Positions 21,601 through 32,995 of a DNA stretch of 64,000 bases are shown piece by piece (the stretch's first letter is position 1; every line of letters begins with the position of its first letter). Below the pieces are notes generated by a model. The model did not search any database and was not told where the DNA came from. It saw nothing but the letters and a program-made list of their open reading frames with translations. Position numbers and translations under genes: made by a program. Source of the stretch: Okapia johnstoni (Eukaryota; Chordata; Mammalia; Artiodactyla; Giraffidae); contig JAGTYA010000024.1 in the NCBI GenBank assembly GCA_024291935.2, positions 3,224,001-3,288,000 on the forward strand, written 5' to 3'.

Positions 21601-22324
21601 AGGATGTCGCACTACACCTGCCTATGCTGAGTAGCGCAAAAGGATACAAGACATTTTGATGGGACCATTTATCCAACTCTTAAACACACCTCGGCAAAAT
21701 TTGCAGAGTGTATTAACCACAGGTAACTAAGTACAAAGAATGAATACTCTTCAAGGAAGGAAAAATAAGTTGGTGTAGGCCGTCTCTTTATAGGAAATTT
21801 CTCTGGCTATATTTTATAGGAAATAGGTGCAGTATCTGTTGTATAATTGCTCAGCATACCATTTGGCAAAGGATTAATAAAACACCTTCCCCTTCTGTGT
21901 GAGAATTTAACCTTGGGTTAATTTTCCAGCTCTGTTCCCCCAGCAACCTAATGAAGAGTAGTATATCAACCGCGTTGCTAGGCAACATTCCATATAGTAG
22001 AAATGACCCTGAGTTGGTAAACTGTAAACTGGGAGAACTATTAAATGCCTGATAGGAAGCTACAGCTCTGGGTTTCCCTAACTGTAGTGCCTCTTGGAAG
22101 AGACGTCTCTTGTGGGGAAAATATTTCAGTGGAGTTGTTATAAGTGATACTTGCTCCCATGGAACAAGAAGCTTTTAAGCCAGAATAGCTTCCATACTTG
22201 CGGGATGTGTGTCTATCTCCTTGCACCTGAGCCACACAGACAGATGCAGGGACTCTGATGACAGAGTAATATCTGGCTCTGTCCTGTTGGTGAGCCATGC
22301 TTCCCACCCTACAACCTTCTTTCT
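18679..22324. other. Long repeat-poor interval, no gene recognised
   Basis: About 3.6 kb in which I recognise only one old L2 end (21289-21424). The two largest frames (90 codons at 19834-20106 plus; 88 codons at 22041-22307 minus) have no recognisable motifs. The lack of ruminant SINE/LINE copies stands out against the rest of the window; it may hold regulatory sequence or a distal 3' UTR. Confidence 0.45.
21289..21424 (+). repeat. L2 3' end
   Basis: GCAAGTTCCTTGAGGACAGG, GATGTATCCCACAGGTACCC and TGTTGAATAAATAACTGG follow the L2 consensus order. Confidence 0.75.
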
Positions 22325-22502
22325 TAAAAAATATTTATTTATTTGGCTGCATCGAGTCTTAGTTATAGCACACGGACTCTCTAGTTGTGGCACTCAGGCA
22401 CTCCGCGGGATGTGGGACCTTAGTTCCCCAACCAGGGATCAAACCGGCATCCCCTGCATTAGAAGGCAGATCCTTAACCACTGGATCGCCAGGGAAAGTC
22501 CA
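22325..22502 (-). mobile_element. CHR-type SINE
   Basis: Antisense, with AAAATATTTATTTATTTGGC at the tail side, CCAACCAGGGATCAAACC, and CACTGGATCGCCAGGGAAAG at the head. Confidence 0.88.
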
Positions 22503-24545
22503 CCATCCTATCTCCTTCTTAGTGAATCTGATATGATGGTTTATGAGTTTGACTGTTTCTAAACATCTAGTTGAGCCCAAGTAGCCTCCTGGAAGGCACC
22601 TTATTCCTATTTGCTCGCTGTTTCTGGCGGTAGAAGATGCTCCACAGAGACCAAGGGTAGTAGAAAGATGTGAAACTGTTTGGCATGTTCTAGCATGTTC
22701 TGTTTCTAAAAAAATCCTAAGTATGCCCTTCACAGTCTGCATGACATATAATCCATATCCATTACATGTCACCCAGACATTTATCTCAAATTGACACCTC
22801 CCTTTAAAATCCCCAAGCTAGTTATTGCTAGATCTTCTTCATCTAAGCACATAACTCCAATCCTAACCCCCTCTGATTTTTAAGATGCTACTGAGAGAGG
22901 ACCAAATAAAAAAATCAAATGATGGATATAAAAATGGCTCCCCCAAACCACAATTGCCCATGAAGAATTGGCAGTAGTAATATTATCCATCTGGAGGGTC
23001 AGAACAGATGCTAAATGTCCTCCTCAAGTTATTAAGACTCCATATCATCTGATCACAATAGTGTGAGTTAGTGTTACCTTTGAAAACTGGGAACATATTA
23101 GAAACTAACCAAGCCACCCCTGCCAAACAAACAACTTTCCATTTATCACTACAGAAGCATTATTTGAAGAAAAGAATTCAAATTGTCAGAGCTTTAATGA
23201 GAGGTGTGAGGAACACAGCAATATTTGGTGGAAATATTGAACAAAAATCAATGAAAACACTGCCTATCATAAGCAACTGAATAAAGCACCCTCCTTTTTC
23301 AGTTAGAAGATAGTGTGACCATGTGAAAGCACAAAGCAAGCTACAAGGGACAAACAACAGCAGGAAGTACAGTGGTGATTCTCAAGACAGTGTGATGGGA
23401 ACTTCTCACCCACCCCAACACCTTGCCCTTCCCTACCCCACTATGCTAGACTTCACAGAGATAATTATATTGTCAATGCACAGAGGACACACAAGAACAA
23501 CTTAGAAGTCCAAATGAAACAGTAGTAATTCAGGTGACCGAAGGCCACTCCTGTCTTCCCACCTCCCTCAGAATCAGCACTTGTAGTCCTACCAGTTGCC
23601 TTTCTCTCCACGGGGTTTATCACAACATCAATTAACAACAACAAAATTAAAAAAAAAAAAAAACAATAAAAAAACCTTTCTTGTATTCTGAACTGTATAT
23701 CCTCCAGAATACTGAATTTCGTAATATTTTGCAGACCACTAAGTCAATAGCTTTCTTAAGGAATATTCAAAGTCTAGTGACCACCAAAATATTTACATCA
23801 GAATGGCATCTTTCCACCAAATGACCAGAAGCCATGGTGACGTTCTACGTCATTTCTAAATGTACTACAGATAATGTGCCTTATTTTCATTCCTTTCCAA
23901 TCCTTGCCTTGAAAGCCTGTTCCCTTTTCCCAAGAGAAACAACTTTCCAAGGATGCCATTTTAAAATTCCATTACAAGTAAGAATCTTGTTCCCATCCAT
24001 TCAATATATGTAATAGAAGACAAAAAGATCTGGATTGAATGTGCCAGAAAGATGCCAAATATAAACTAGATCATGAATGGTCTGCATTGGACCAACTATG
24101 AATCTACTTATAAAAATATCACCAACTCCACAAATTAAACCTCAGAGACACTGTGTAGGTTAAAAATACTGACCACCAAATGTGAACATAAATTTAAAAC
24201 TGAGGGCAGTTTATGATGTGATAGTCCACACAGAGGAATTATCTCCCTTAAATGTAATAGAATTCAACTACCAAATCCAGCACACAAACTCCAAACAGCC
24301 AACCAGTAATTTAACAATCTGAGACATTACGGAGAAAGAGAAGTGTTTCAAACACTAAGCTTCAAATTCCATTTTCCTCTCAATGATTTTGCTACTTTAA
24401 AATAGAGCCCAATAATGGTTCTAGCACTACGAATCAGATCAAAATTTCTAAGTTTCCACATCACAAACCTAATCAGACCTCGGGCAAGCTATGGACCATC
24501 TACCATCTGGCCTCAGTGCCCTCATTTTATGAATCCACTATTTTA
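22503..24545. other. Intergenic stretch, no gene recognised
   Basis: A 137-codon minus-strand frame (22359-22772) overlaps the SINE and has no recognisable domain outside it. An A-run lies at about 23648-23663. Otherwise I see nothing I can name. Confidence 0.4.
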
Positions 24546-24561
24546 CAAAACATGTGGGAGC

Positions 24562-24776
24562 ATAAGTGAAAGTGTAAGTCACTCAGTTGCATCCAACTTT
24601 TTGCAACCCCATGGACTGTAGACTGCCAGGCTCCTCTGTCCATGGGATTCTCCAGGCAAGAATACTAGAGTGGGTTGCCATTCCCTTCTCCAGGGGATCT
24701 TCCCGACCCAGAAACTGAACCCAGGTCTCCTGCACTGCAGGCAGATTCTTTACCATCTGAGGCACCAGGGAAGCAT
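24562..24776 (-). mobile_element. Bov-tA SINE
   Basis: Antisense copy, GTGAAAGTGTAAGTCACTCA to GAGGCACCAGGGAAGCATAA. Confidence 0.92.
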
Positions 24777-24885
24777 AAAAGGACCTAATAAATATTATGA
24801 AGGTAAAAGGTAGCCTAAAATGTATAACAAAATTAAGCGCATTAAAGATATCATTTTTTAAAATCCTGCTTTATCTTACAGCTGG

Positions 24886-25115
24886 TTTCTAACCTTGGTA
24901 CTCTTGACATTGTGGACTACATTCATTTTTACTGTAGGGACCGTCCTATACCTTGTAGGGCATTTAGCAGCAGCATCTGCCTCCACCCACTGGATGCCAG
25001 CAGCACCCCACCCCAACCTATGACACCTGAGAGGGTCTCCAGCCACTGCTGGATATGGGTCCTCTGGGGAACAAAATCACCCCCAGTTGAAAATCACTGT
25101 CTTAGAGTGAAATCT
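24886..25115. repeat. hAT (Charlie-type) MITE
   Basis: Landmarks TAACCTTGGTACTCTTGACA, TTGTAGGGCATTTAGCAGCA, CCACTGGATGCCAGCAGCAC and ATCACCCCCAGTTGAAAATC. The exact MER number is not asserted. Confidence 0.7.
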
Positions 25116-25469
25116 CTAATGTAAAATGTTTTATCTTGCACCTAGGGATATGAATAGATCATGGGATCACCAGAGAGGATCATTGGTCTGCTGGAGAAAG
25201 CAGGCAGAGAGTTGAACTGTGAGGTAGAAAAGTCTAATTAAAACATCAGAAATACTTTAGACAGAGAAAGCAAAAGATAACAAAACCCCTTGCAAAGTAT
25301 ATCTTCTACACCTCCATTTAGGTTTCCCTCTTGCTAAGGTCCCTCTTTTAAAACTATACTAATAATCTCATTTCTGGTAAGAAAAGTATTTCTGGTCCTC
25401 GATAATCTTCCGTGTGTAACTCTTGACCTAGAACAATAATTTTCCAACTATCTCTGATAAAAGACCATT

Positions 25470-25608
25470 CTTTTGTTATTGTTGGTTTTTTTTGTTTGCT
25501 GCGCACTGTGTGTCTTTCAGGGAGCTCAGTCCTCCGACCAGGGATGGAACCCAGGACCCCTGGAGCAGAAGCATGGAGTCTTAACCACTGGACTTCAGGG
25601 AATTCCCA
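25470..25608 (-). mobile_element. CHR-type SINE
   Basis: Antisense, with CCGACCAGGGATGGAACCC and TTAACCACTGGACTTCAGGG. The overlapping 92-codon frame is a by-product. Confidence 0.88.
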
Positions 25609-25902
25609 AAAGATTCGCTTTTAAATTTCCAATTAACTGCAGGCCAAGGTATGATCCTACTGTATGGACTGGGATCCAAGAATTCATGGAGCTGCAGCTG
25701 TTTCAGGCCACAGTTTGCACAGCACCGTCCTGGGTTTCCAACTTCTGTTGAGAAGCATGGTCTAAACACTTTCTGAATCCTTCACTGCTAACATTTATTT
25801 ACAAGCCAATTTATATTTTTTTGGTTATCTCTTTTTGTTTAAGAGGTAGAAAGTGATATTTTTTACTACCTTCTGAAATATAATTATAGTAAAATTAAAG
25901 GA

Positions 25903-26078
25903 GGGCTTCCCTGGTGGCACAGATGGTAAAGAATCTGCCTATAATGTGGGAGAACCAGGTTCGATCCCTGGGTTGGGAAAATCCCCTGGAGAAGGGAATG
26001 ACAACCCACTCCAATATTCTGGCCTGGAGAATCCCATGGACAGAGGAGCCTGGAGAGCTAAAGTCCATGGGGTCCCAA
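25903..26078 (+). mobile_element. Bov-tA SINE with target duplication
   Basis: GGGCTTCCCTGGTGGCACAG to TCCATGGGGTCCC, flanked by AAAATTAAAGGA at 25891-25902 and 26079-26090. Its shortened end lacks the GACTGAGTGA tail. Confidence 0.93.
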
Positions 26079-26090
26079 AAAATTAAAGGA

Positions 26091-27248
26091 AGAAAAGGAA
26101 TTTCTTTTAAAATCCATTTTGGATACTTAAACATAAGACAAAATTATGGAAGTGCCTAGAATATCTTTAATCCATAATATTTCTTGTTCTTTGCCTTTTA
26201 AAGAAATACAGTCTCTTTTGTTAGAATAATTGTATGGCTGCAAGGTGAATAAAGAACAGACTGGTTTTAAAAACCTGTCCTTCTACTAACGTTCCCTTTC
26301 CCTCCAGATGATCTTTTAAAGGTAAACAATTTAGAACTATAACTTGCTTATGTAGGCTTACCCTTTCCCTCCAGTTAAAGTTCTATTCATAGAGCAAAAG
26401 AATGTCAGTGATGGCTGCATTGCCAGGTTACACACTGGTGGCTCTCAGAAATGGCTGGAAAACACAGAGGAGCATTTTGAGTTTTGCCCAGATGAGTTGC
26501 TTTATAATCGTAAAACAGGTTATTTGTGTGCGCACAGTCATCAAACACCAAGCCAGACAGGGAAACCACGCAGACCTGGGCTCTCAGGCTCCCTTCCTGG
26601 GGCTAACTTAAAATGTAATTCGATGGGGCAAGTCACAGTGCCATAAGGAGCCTTTCAGCTCATTTCCATGCTTGTCTGCACATAAATACACCCAGCCTCT
26701 AAAACTGCAATCTCAGATTTAGAAAGTACCTTTTACAATCATAAAGCCAGACGGCTCTGCCTGCCTTAAATCAAGCAAGCTTTCTCCTTAATACTTTACC
26801 AGAAAGTTAAAGTATGGAATTGATCAGGAGAGGCTTGGCAGAGGTAAGACTGATCTCAAAATTTAGTATATCCTTGCCCACCTTTTCAAAGAAAGAGGAT
26901 GACAACACAGGAATGCAGAAAACTGAGACATTACGAAAACAAGTACAGAAGTTTTCTTATCTTCCTACAAACCAGAGTTTGGATGCACAGCTCTGGAAAA
27001 AAAATAGCAAGCCTCAGGGCCAACCTTGATTCACTCAGAAAGCCTTTGGAAACCAGGGGCACCACTAAAAAGTCGTTAGTCCTCTGAGTCACAGAATCCA
27101 ACCTCCACTGTGCAGCCTAACAGAAATGCAAATAATTGGCAGTGAAAAAATGTTCCTCTCAGTGTTCCACGACTTTGGACAAAGGGTGGCTTTCACTAAC
27201 AGAATCAGCAAGAACAAATTCTAAACCCTCTCCTCCACCAAGTTACTG
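26091..27248 (-). other. ZBTB8B: Probable ZBTB8B 3' UTR, repeat-poor
   Basis: Sequence directly after the ZBTB8B stop codon in the direction of transcription. I recognise no ruminant repeat until the Bov-tA copy at 25903-26078. That fits a 3' UTR, but no clear polyadenylation site can be assigned; one AATAAA (minus strand) lies further on, near 25793-25798. Short open frames here have no recognisable content. Confidence 0.45.
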
Positions 27249-27566
27249 CTACATAAGCGTCTCTCCACCAGATAAGTTGGGCTGAATTTGGGGTCTCTCG
27301 TCAGAATCCTCTCCAGCGGGGTCGTTTTCCTCCCCAGACTCCACGTAGATTGGCCAGTCATTGTCTGTGTCACTCTTTTCTTGGCTCTCGAACGACGCCT
27401 CCACCAGGCTGAGGTTGATGGGCATCAATTCATGATCGTCGTCGTGCGTGTCTGTAACGCAGGTGCAGCTGTCACACAGCCCGAAGCGCCGCAGCCCCGG
27501 CGACAGCTGACTCGTGAAGGTTCTTCTGCAGCCCTTGCAAATGATTGGACGGTTGGATCTATGAAC
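27249..27566 (-). CDS. ZBTB8B: ZBTB8B last coding exon: end of finger 2, CXXC pair, acidic C-terminus, stop
   Basis: Final coding exon, 105 codons plus a TAG stop at 27251-27249. The acceptor is GATTTTAG and the exon opens in phase 0 with valine 387. Histidine 388 supplies the last zinc ligand of finger 2. C396-X2-C399 and C417-X2-C420 then form a second cysteine module with 17 residues between pairs; a small zinc ribbon is plausible but is inference. The tail is acidic (THDDDHE, EKSDTDNDWPIYVESGEEND). No long minus-strand open frame marks this exon, since the start codon is elsewhere; it was found by translating past the acceptor. The intron before it is about 3.2 kb. The assembled protein is 491 residues, close to the roughly 495 I recall for the human protein. 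Confidence 0.94.
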   Translation of the reverse strand, partial: VHRSNRPIICKGCRRTFTSQLSPGLRRFGLCDSCTCVTDTHDDDHELMPINLSLVEASFESQEKSDTDNDWPIYVESGEENDPAGEDSDERPQIQPNLSGGETLM

Positions 27567-27799
27567 CTAAAATCACCAGCACAGTGCTGTCAGAGAAAAG
27601 AGGACGAGCCATGGCCTTCAGGGCCCATGTGATACGGCCCCTGGCTGGCCTTCCAGCTGCATTTCTCACCACTCTCCCTTTTGCTTTTTCTGCCACCATC
27701 TCAGCCTCACCAAGATCCTTTCCAGCCCAGGGCCATCGGATGTGCATGGAGCGAGCCCTCCTCCCCATTGCCCCCCTCCCCTCTTACTAAAGTCCTTTT

Positions 27800-27917
27800 G
27801 TGTTTTTTTGGCTGTGCCACAGACTTATAGGATCTTAGATACCTGACCAGTGATGAAACCTACACCTTGGCAGTTAAAGTGTAGAGTCCTAACCACCGGA
27901 TTGTCAAGGAATTCCCA
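27800..27917 (-). mobile_element. CHR-type SINE in ZBTB8B intron
   Basis: Antisense to the window and in the gene's own direction. It contains TTTTTTGGCTGTGCCACAGA and TCCTAACCACCGGATTGTC. Confidence 0.85.
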
Positions 27918-28082
27918 CTAATGCCTTTCAAGGAAGTCTTTTCTGATGTTCCAAGGCCAGATTAGATCTCCCAGCTATATAGTCTCATCTATAGTTCTCC
28001 CTTCATGTCTAACAAATCATTAGTAAAATTTACTAGGTTATAGATTTGTAATTTACTAGATTATAGATTTATAGAAATTGAT

Positions 28083-28200
28083 AGATTATAAGCTCCACGA
28101 GGTCACGGACTAGCTTCACCCATGTTCTCTGTCCTCTGTGTCACATCTGTTACTGTATCCCTAGTGCCTGGCATGGAAAGGGCAATCGGTGAACCAATTA
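28083..28200 (+). repeat. L2 3' end
   Basis: TTATAAGCTCCACGAGGTCA and ATCCCTAGTGCCTGGCATGG match the L2 end. Intronic. Confidence 0.7.
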
Positions 28201-28934
28201 GGATTTTAGGCATGGCTTCTTAAGTCCTTTGGAATGTTTAGTTATTAAGAAGGCAGATTTGCCAAACAGCATATTTCCCAAACATGCCAGTAGATACTTC
28301 AGCCTTGACTTTTTTGTTGATAAATGTTTTCCTTACATATGAAAAGAGTTTTGCATACTAGGAAAGTGAACCTGATCTCCTACCCTATGCAACTCCTCAT
28401 GAAGACAGCAGCCCCAGGGGTCCTCTTTATATAAGGAACTATCTATCAAAAGTGTGCACTCTTCAGGAACTCCAGCCAACTGGGGATCTGTGAATGAATG
28501 AGCCTCCTTTGTGGAGAGCTCTGGATGCAGGATACACACAAGAAGCGAAGACAGACAGAGAGGGTGATGCAGGAGAAGGGCCAATAACAATACTTAGGTT
28601 GCTGGAGCTGCCTTACATGTCCTGGCTTCCCATGAGGTTTCCTGGGTTTCCTGAGTCAACTTGAGTGTGTTTGTGACCCTTGCAGCCTGATGGAGCCTTT
28701 GAATAGTAGACTGGACCTAGTACAGAGTGGAATGGGGATTCCAACCAATGAAACATCTTAGAGGCACCCCGGGACCAATTTTTGCCAAGATGGATTGGAG
28801 ATATAATTTGAAAAAAAAAAAAAAGGCCAAACAAAAACTTAACATCTTGGGATAAGGCCATTCTCAGACAGGTGTGCTGGGTCCAATACTGAGAGGAAAG
28901 GCAGTCAGTCACCTTGAATGTATCTAAGTCTAGA
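28201..28934. other. Intronic stretch of ZBTB8B, nothing recognised
   Basis: Minus-strand frames of 85 and 99 codons are present without recognisable content. A 14-A run lies near 28810. Confidence 0.4.
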
Positions 28935-29965
28935 TTCTATCAAAATTGTAATTCACATATCATAAAATTCACCCTTTTAAAGTGTACAATTCAGTGGTTT
29001 TTAGTACACTCATAAGGTTGTACAACTATCACCACCATCTAATTTTAGGACATTTTCATCACTCCATAAAGAAAACCTGTGCGCATTTATGGTCTTGTCT
29101 CTCCCATCCCCACAGGCCTCAACCACTAATCTACTCTCTATCTCCATGGGTCTGCCCACTTTGTATATTTCATATAAATGGAATCACATAATAGATGGCC
29201 TTTGGTGACTTGCTGCTTTCACAGAGCCTAATGCTTTCAAGGTTATTCCATGTTGTAGCGTGTATCAGGACTTCATCTCATTTTATGGCTAAACAATAGT
29301 CCATTATAGGGATACACCACATTTTGTTTATTCATTCATCAGTTGATAAATATTTGGATTGTTTCTACTTTGGGGGTTATAAATAATAATTTGGCTATTA
29401 TTTATAATAAATAATAATAATGCTGACATGAACATCCGTGTGCAAGTTTTTGTGTGAGTGCCCGTTTTCAGTTCTCTTGGGTATATACCTAGACATAGAA
29501 TTGCTGAGTCCTAATGGTAACTTTGGGCTTCCCAGGTGGCTCAGACGGTAAAGAATCTGCCTGCAATGTAGGAGACCCAGGTTCGATCCCTGGGTTGGAA
29601 AGATCCCCTGGAGAAGGGAATGGCTACTCACTCCAGTATTCTTGCCTGGAGAATCCCATGGACAGAGGAGCCTGGGGGGTCACAGTCCATGGGGTTGCAA
29701 AGAGTCAGACATGACTGAGTGACAATGGTAACTTTATGCCTGACCTTTGGAGGAAACACCAAACTGTCTTGCACAGTGGCTGCACCGCTTTGTGTTCCCA
29801 CTAGCAGTATATAAGGATTCCAGTTTCTCCACATCTTCACCAGCACTGTGTTATTATAAATTTTTTATTATAGCAATCCAAGTTTGTGTGAAGTGGCACC
29901 ACTCCCATTCTGTGGGTTGTCTTTTCACATTCTTGAGAGTGTCTTTTGAAATCCAAATCATTTTT
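28935..29965 (-). mobile_element. L1M 3' region split by a SINE
   Basis: Old antisense L1 (TTCACCCTTTTAAAGTGTAC, GTACAACTATCACCACCATC, GAATCACATAATAGATGGCC, then CTTGCACAGTGGCTGCACCG). The Bov-tA copy at 29525-29723 interrupts it. Confidence 0.88.
29525..29723 (+). mobile_element. Bov-tA SINE with target duplication
   Basis: GGGCTTCCCAGGTGGCTCAG to ATGACTGAGTGAC. A 12-bp repeat AATGGTAACTTT flanks it at 29513-29524 and 29724-29735. Confidence 0.95.
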
Positions 29966-29999
29966 ATGTTGGAGTTTCCAAAGACTCATTGCCTTGTTC

Positions 30000-30205
30000 A
30001 AGTGTTAGTTGCTCAGTCGTGTCTGACTCTGCAACTCCATGGAATGTAGCCCGCCAGGCTCCTCTGTCCGTGGATTTCTCCAGGCAAGAATACTGGAGTG
30101 GGTAGCCATTTCCTTCTCCAGGGGATCTTCCCAAACCAGGGATCGAACCCACGAGTCCTGTATTATAGGCGGATTCTTTACCATCTGAGCCACCAGGGAA
30201 GCCCC
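30000..30205 (-). mobile_element. Bov-tA SINE
   Basis: Antisense, GTTAGTTGCTCAGTCGTGTC to CACCAGGGAAGCCCC. Confidence 0.93.
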
Positions 30206-30764
30206 CGGTGGCTGCCTTGCTCAAAGATGATCTTAAATGCAATGCCTTTCTAAATGGTCTGAATGCTTTTTAGCATCTGGGACTCACCCACTTACATGGA
30301 AGACAGAATCCTAGGCAGCAGCCAGTGGGCAGGGAGGGCCCCTTGGGCAGGGGTCCTCTTTGCTGCTCACAGGCAGCCCTACAAATCGTGTTACACCTCT
30401 TCCCCATCCAGGGGTGCTGAGGTTGGGTGAGAAACCGAGGCTACAGCTTACCCTTGGGGGAACAGACCCTCAATCCCGTCTAAGCCCCAGTGTTCTCTGC
30501 CTTTTGATAACTCTCCTCAAACTAGGATCTGAACTTTCACTTTCCTCCTAAGAAAACGAGTCTGTCACCATGTTAAGTTTTCACTTTCTCTAAGTGCCAC
30601 CAACGCAGCTCTAAGTTGGTAGCAGACATACATGTCTAAAATTCTCTGCCAATACCCCAGTGGACAGAGAAGTGAAAGACGGAGGGGCTTCACCTTTACA
30701 TTAAACACATTTCATGAACCGCCCTCCACGCCCCGCCACTCTCCGCCATCCTGAGAGAACTCAC
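30206..30764. other. Intronic stretch of ZBTB8B
   Basis: No repeat recognised. It includes the GTGAGT donor of exon B at its right edge (30764-30759 on the minus strand). Confidence 0.5.
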
Positions 30765-30943
30765 ACTGAGCGCGTGACTCCGCAGATGCTCCTGTCGGGT
30801 GAACCTCTTGCCACAGGTCTCACAGGGGTAGGGCCGCTCCCCCGTGTGCGAGCGGATGTGCCGCTTAAGGATGCCCTTCTGTTTGGCAGTGTAGGGGCAG
30901 AAAGGACACTTGTGCAGCTTGATGGGCACCACCAGTACATCAC
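30765..30943 (-). CDS. ZBTB8B: ZBTB8B coding exon B: C2H2 finger 1 and most of finger 2
   Basis: Second coding exon, 179 bases, following an intron of about 11.0 kb. The acceptor reads TTTGTTCCCCAG and the exon opens in phase 1, completing glycine 327. It encodes 59 further codons. Finger 1 uses C339, C342, H355 and H359 (C-X2-C-X12-H-X3-H). It is followed by the canonical linker TGERPYP (360-366). Finger 2 uses C367, C370 and H383, but its fourth ligand is not in this exon. The exon ends at serine 386 (AGT) before a GTGAGT donor, in phase 0. The sequence [20 protein letters not shown] matches recalled human ZBTB8B. The role is sequence-specific DNA binding by two tandem fingers, as known for the family. 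Confidence 0.96.
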
Positions 30944-31337
30944 CTGGGGAACAAATGGTACTGTAAGCAGCAACAAGACTGGCTGCCCTGCGATGGACGG
31001 AATCCAGAGCAGGAGAATTCCACTAGCCCAGTTCGAGAGGGAGAATCCCAACTCCACCAGCAGCTAACAGCAAGACGGTGTCTGCAGACCCTGACTCTGT
31101 TCGGCTCCCGGTCAGCCAGAGAGGGAAACGGGCCTCTGATACAAGACTGCAAGGAATGCTGTGAAGCATCAGCTTTCAAACTTCTCTGTGGCTCAGAGTT
31201 AGAAACAGCACTTATGTTACAGCCTGAGAACACACGTATCCTCATGTGGACACCTTGAAACGCTTCCCCAAATAATATTCACTCTGATAATGTCTACTCT
31301 CCTTGATTTCATTTTAGGAAAATAATGATCGAGACCC

Positions 31338-31752
31338 TGTTATAGAATGAATTGCATCCCTCCCCACAAATTCCTATCTTAAAGTCATAACCTCCAGTGC
31401 CACTTGTATGCGAAGATAGGGCCTTTAAGCAGGTAATTAAGGTTAAATGAGATCATAAGGGTAGAGCTCTTATCTGATAGGACTGGGGTCCTCATAAGAA
31501 GAGGAACAATGCCAGAGGTGCCGGGAACGATGGCTTTCTCTCTCTACTCTTGCACAGAGGAAAGGTCACGTGAAGACCAGCAAGAAGGTAGCTGTCTGCA
31601 AGCCAGGAGGAGAGCTCTCACCAGAAACCAACCATGCTGGCGGCTCGATCCTGGACTCTGAGCCTTCAAAACGGTGAGAGAGTAAATTTCTGTTGATAAA
31701 ACTACTCAGTCTGTGATATTCTGTTACGGCTACCTGAGGTGACTAATGCAAA
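31338..31752 (+). repeat. MLT1A-like MaLR LTR
   Basis: Full-length-looking ERVL-MaLR LTR: TATAGAATGAATTGCATCCC, ATAGGGCCTTTAAGCAGGTA, GTCCTCATAAGAAGAGGAAC, AGTAAATTTCTGTTGATAAA, GTTACGGCTACC. It lies in the large ZBTB8B intron, opposite to the gene. Confidence 0.88.
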
Positions 31753-32185
31753 CCTCCTGAACTGATTTAATGACCCTCAAAAATTTGTGGAAAAAAAAAA
31801 ACTATTATGATGGATCAGACCTCTAGACCAGGATTCATGATTTCTTTGACAGTAGTTCCTGGAATAGCTTTCAGGCATGTGTAGGAGAGGTTTGCTATAA
31901 TGCAGCCCCCGCACTGTTTGGAATTTATATTAACTCTCTACACATGAGATCATCAAATATCTAAAAATTCATTTAAGTCTTTTTCCCTTTTTTTTTCACC
32001 TAGGTCATACAGCTGTTATGGTGACAACATGATTATCACCCACATGTATAATAAAGACTGACCCTTTCAAGCTTCCTGAGTTACCCTATTGGCAGTATTC
32101 TGAGATTCATTTCCTCTATCCATGCCCTTCAGGATTTTACAGAATTTGATCATATCATGTACGTGGAGGCACTAATAACTCAAGT

Positions 32186-32442
32186 TTTCCAGGCATAGAA
32201 ATTAGGAGTCACGTTCTGGCTCTACCATTTACAAGCTGTGTGACCTTGGACATCTCACTTGACTTCTCTGTGCTTTAATTCACTCATCTGTAAAATAGGG
32301 ATAATAATAATTCCCACCTCACAGGATTGTGATAAGAATGAAATGAGGAAATACCTGAAACAGAGCACCTGGCACATAATAAGCTCTCATAAATGTCAGC
32401 CATTTTTGTCACATCATCATCACCTCGGTGTTTCTTTTCCTT
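32186..32442 (+). repeat. MIR SINE
   Basis: Good MIR copy: TTACAAGCTGTGTGACCTTG, TTCACTCATCTGTAAAATAG, CACCTCACAGGATTGTGATA, AATAAGCTCTCATAAATG. Confidence 0.92.
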
Positions 32443-32685
32443 ATTAATCTGGCCAGGCTCCTGCGGTCTCGCTCCTGCAACACAGGAGTAACTCCTTTTC
32501 TCTGACAGCTTCTCGGGACACTTACCTGGGTTTTATATCTTTCCTGAGGTGCTGCCAAAAGTATGGCAAGCTGAATGTCAAGTGAGTACCCAACATCATT
32601 CTATGTAAGGGTGGAGATTATCCTCTTTAGCTTCTAGTTCCCATGCTGATAATGTCTAATATTTTGCATAATCTATAATGAAGGA

Positions 32686-32995
32686 GATCAAACCAGTCAA
32701 TCCTCAAGGAAATCAACCCTGAATATTTATCGGAAGGACTGATGCTGAAGCTGAAGCTCCAATACTTTGGCCACCTGATGTGAAGAGCCAACTCATTGGA
32801 GAAGACCCTGATGCTGGGAAAGACTGAAGGCAGGAGGGGAAGAGGGTGACAGAGGATGAGATGGTTGGATGGCATCAGCCACTCAACGGACATGAGTTTG
32901 AGCAAACTCAGGGAGATGGTGAAGGAAAGGGAAGCCTGGCGTGCTGCAGTCCATGGGGTCACAAAGAGTCATACATGACTGAGCAACTGAACAAA
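32686..32995 (+). mobile_element. BovB LINE 3' end
   Basis: 5'-truncated copy, AACCAGTCAATCCTCAAGG to TGACTGAGCAACTGAAC. Confidence 0.92.

Noticed and set aside
22359..22772. 137-codon minus-strand frame
   Set aside because: Its C-terminal half is CHR SINE sequence; the remainder has no known domain.
30696..31245. Open frames of about 100 codons on the minus strand and 117 on the plus strand around exon B
   Set aside because: Only the exon B part has coding content. The rest is intron read-through or antisense shadow.
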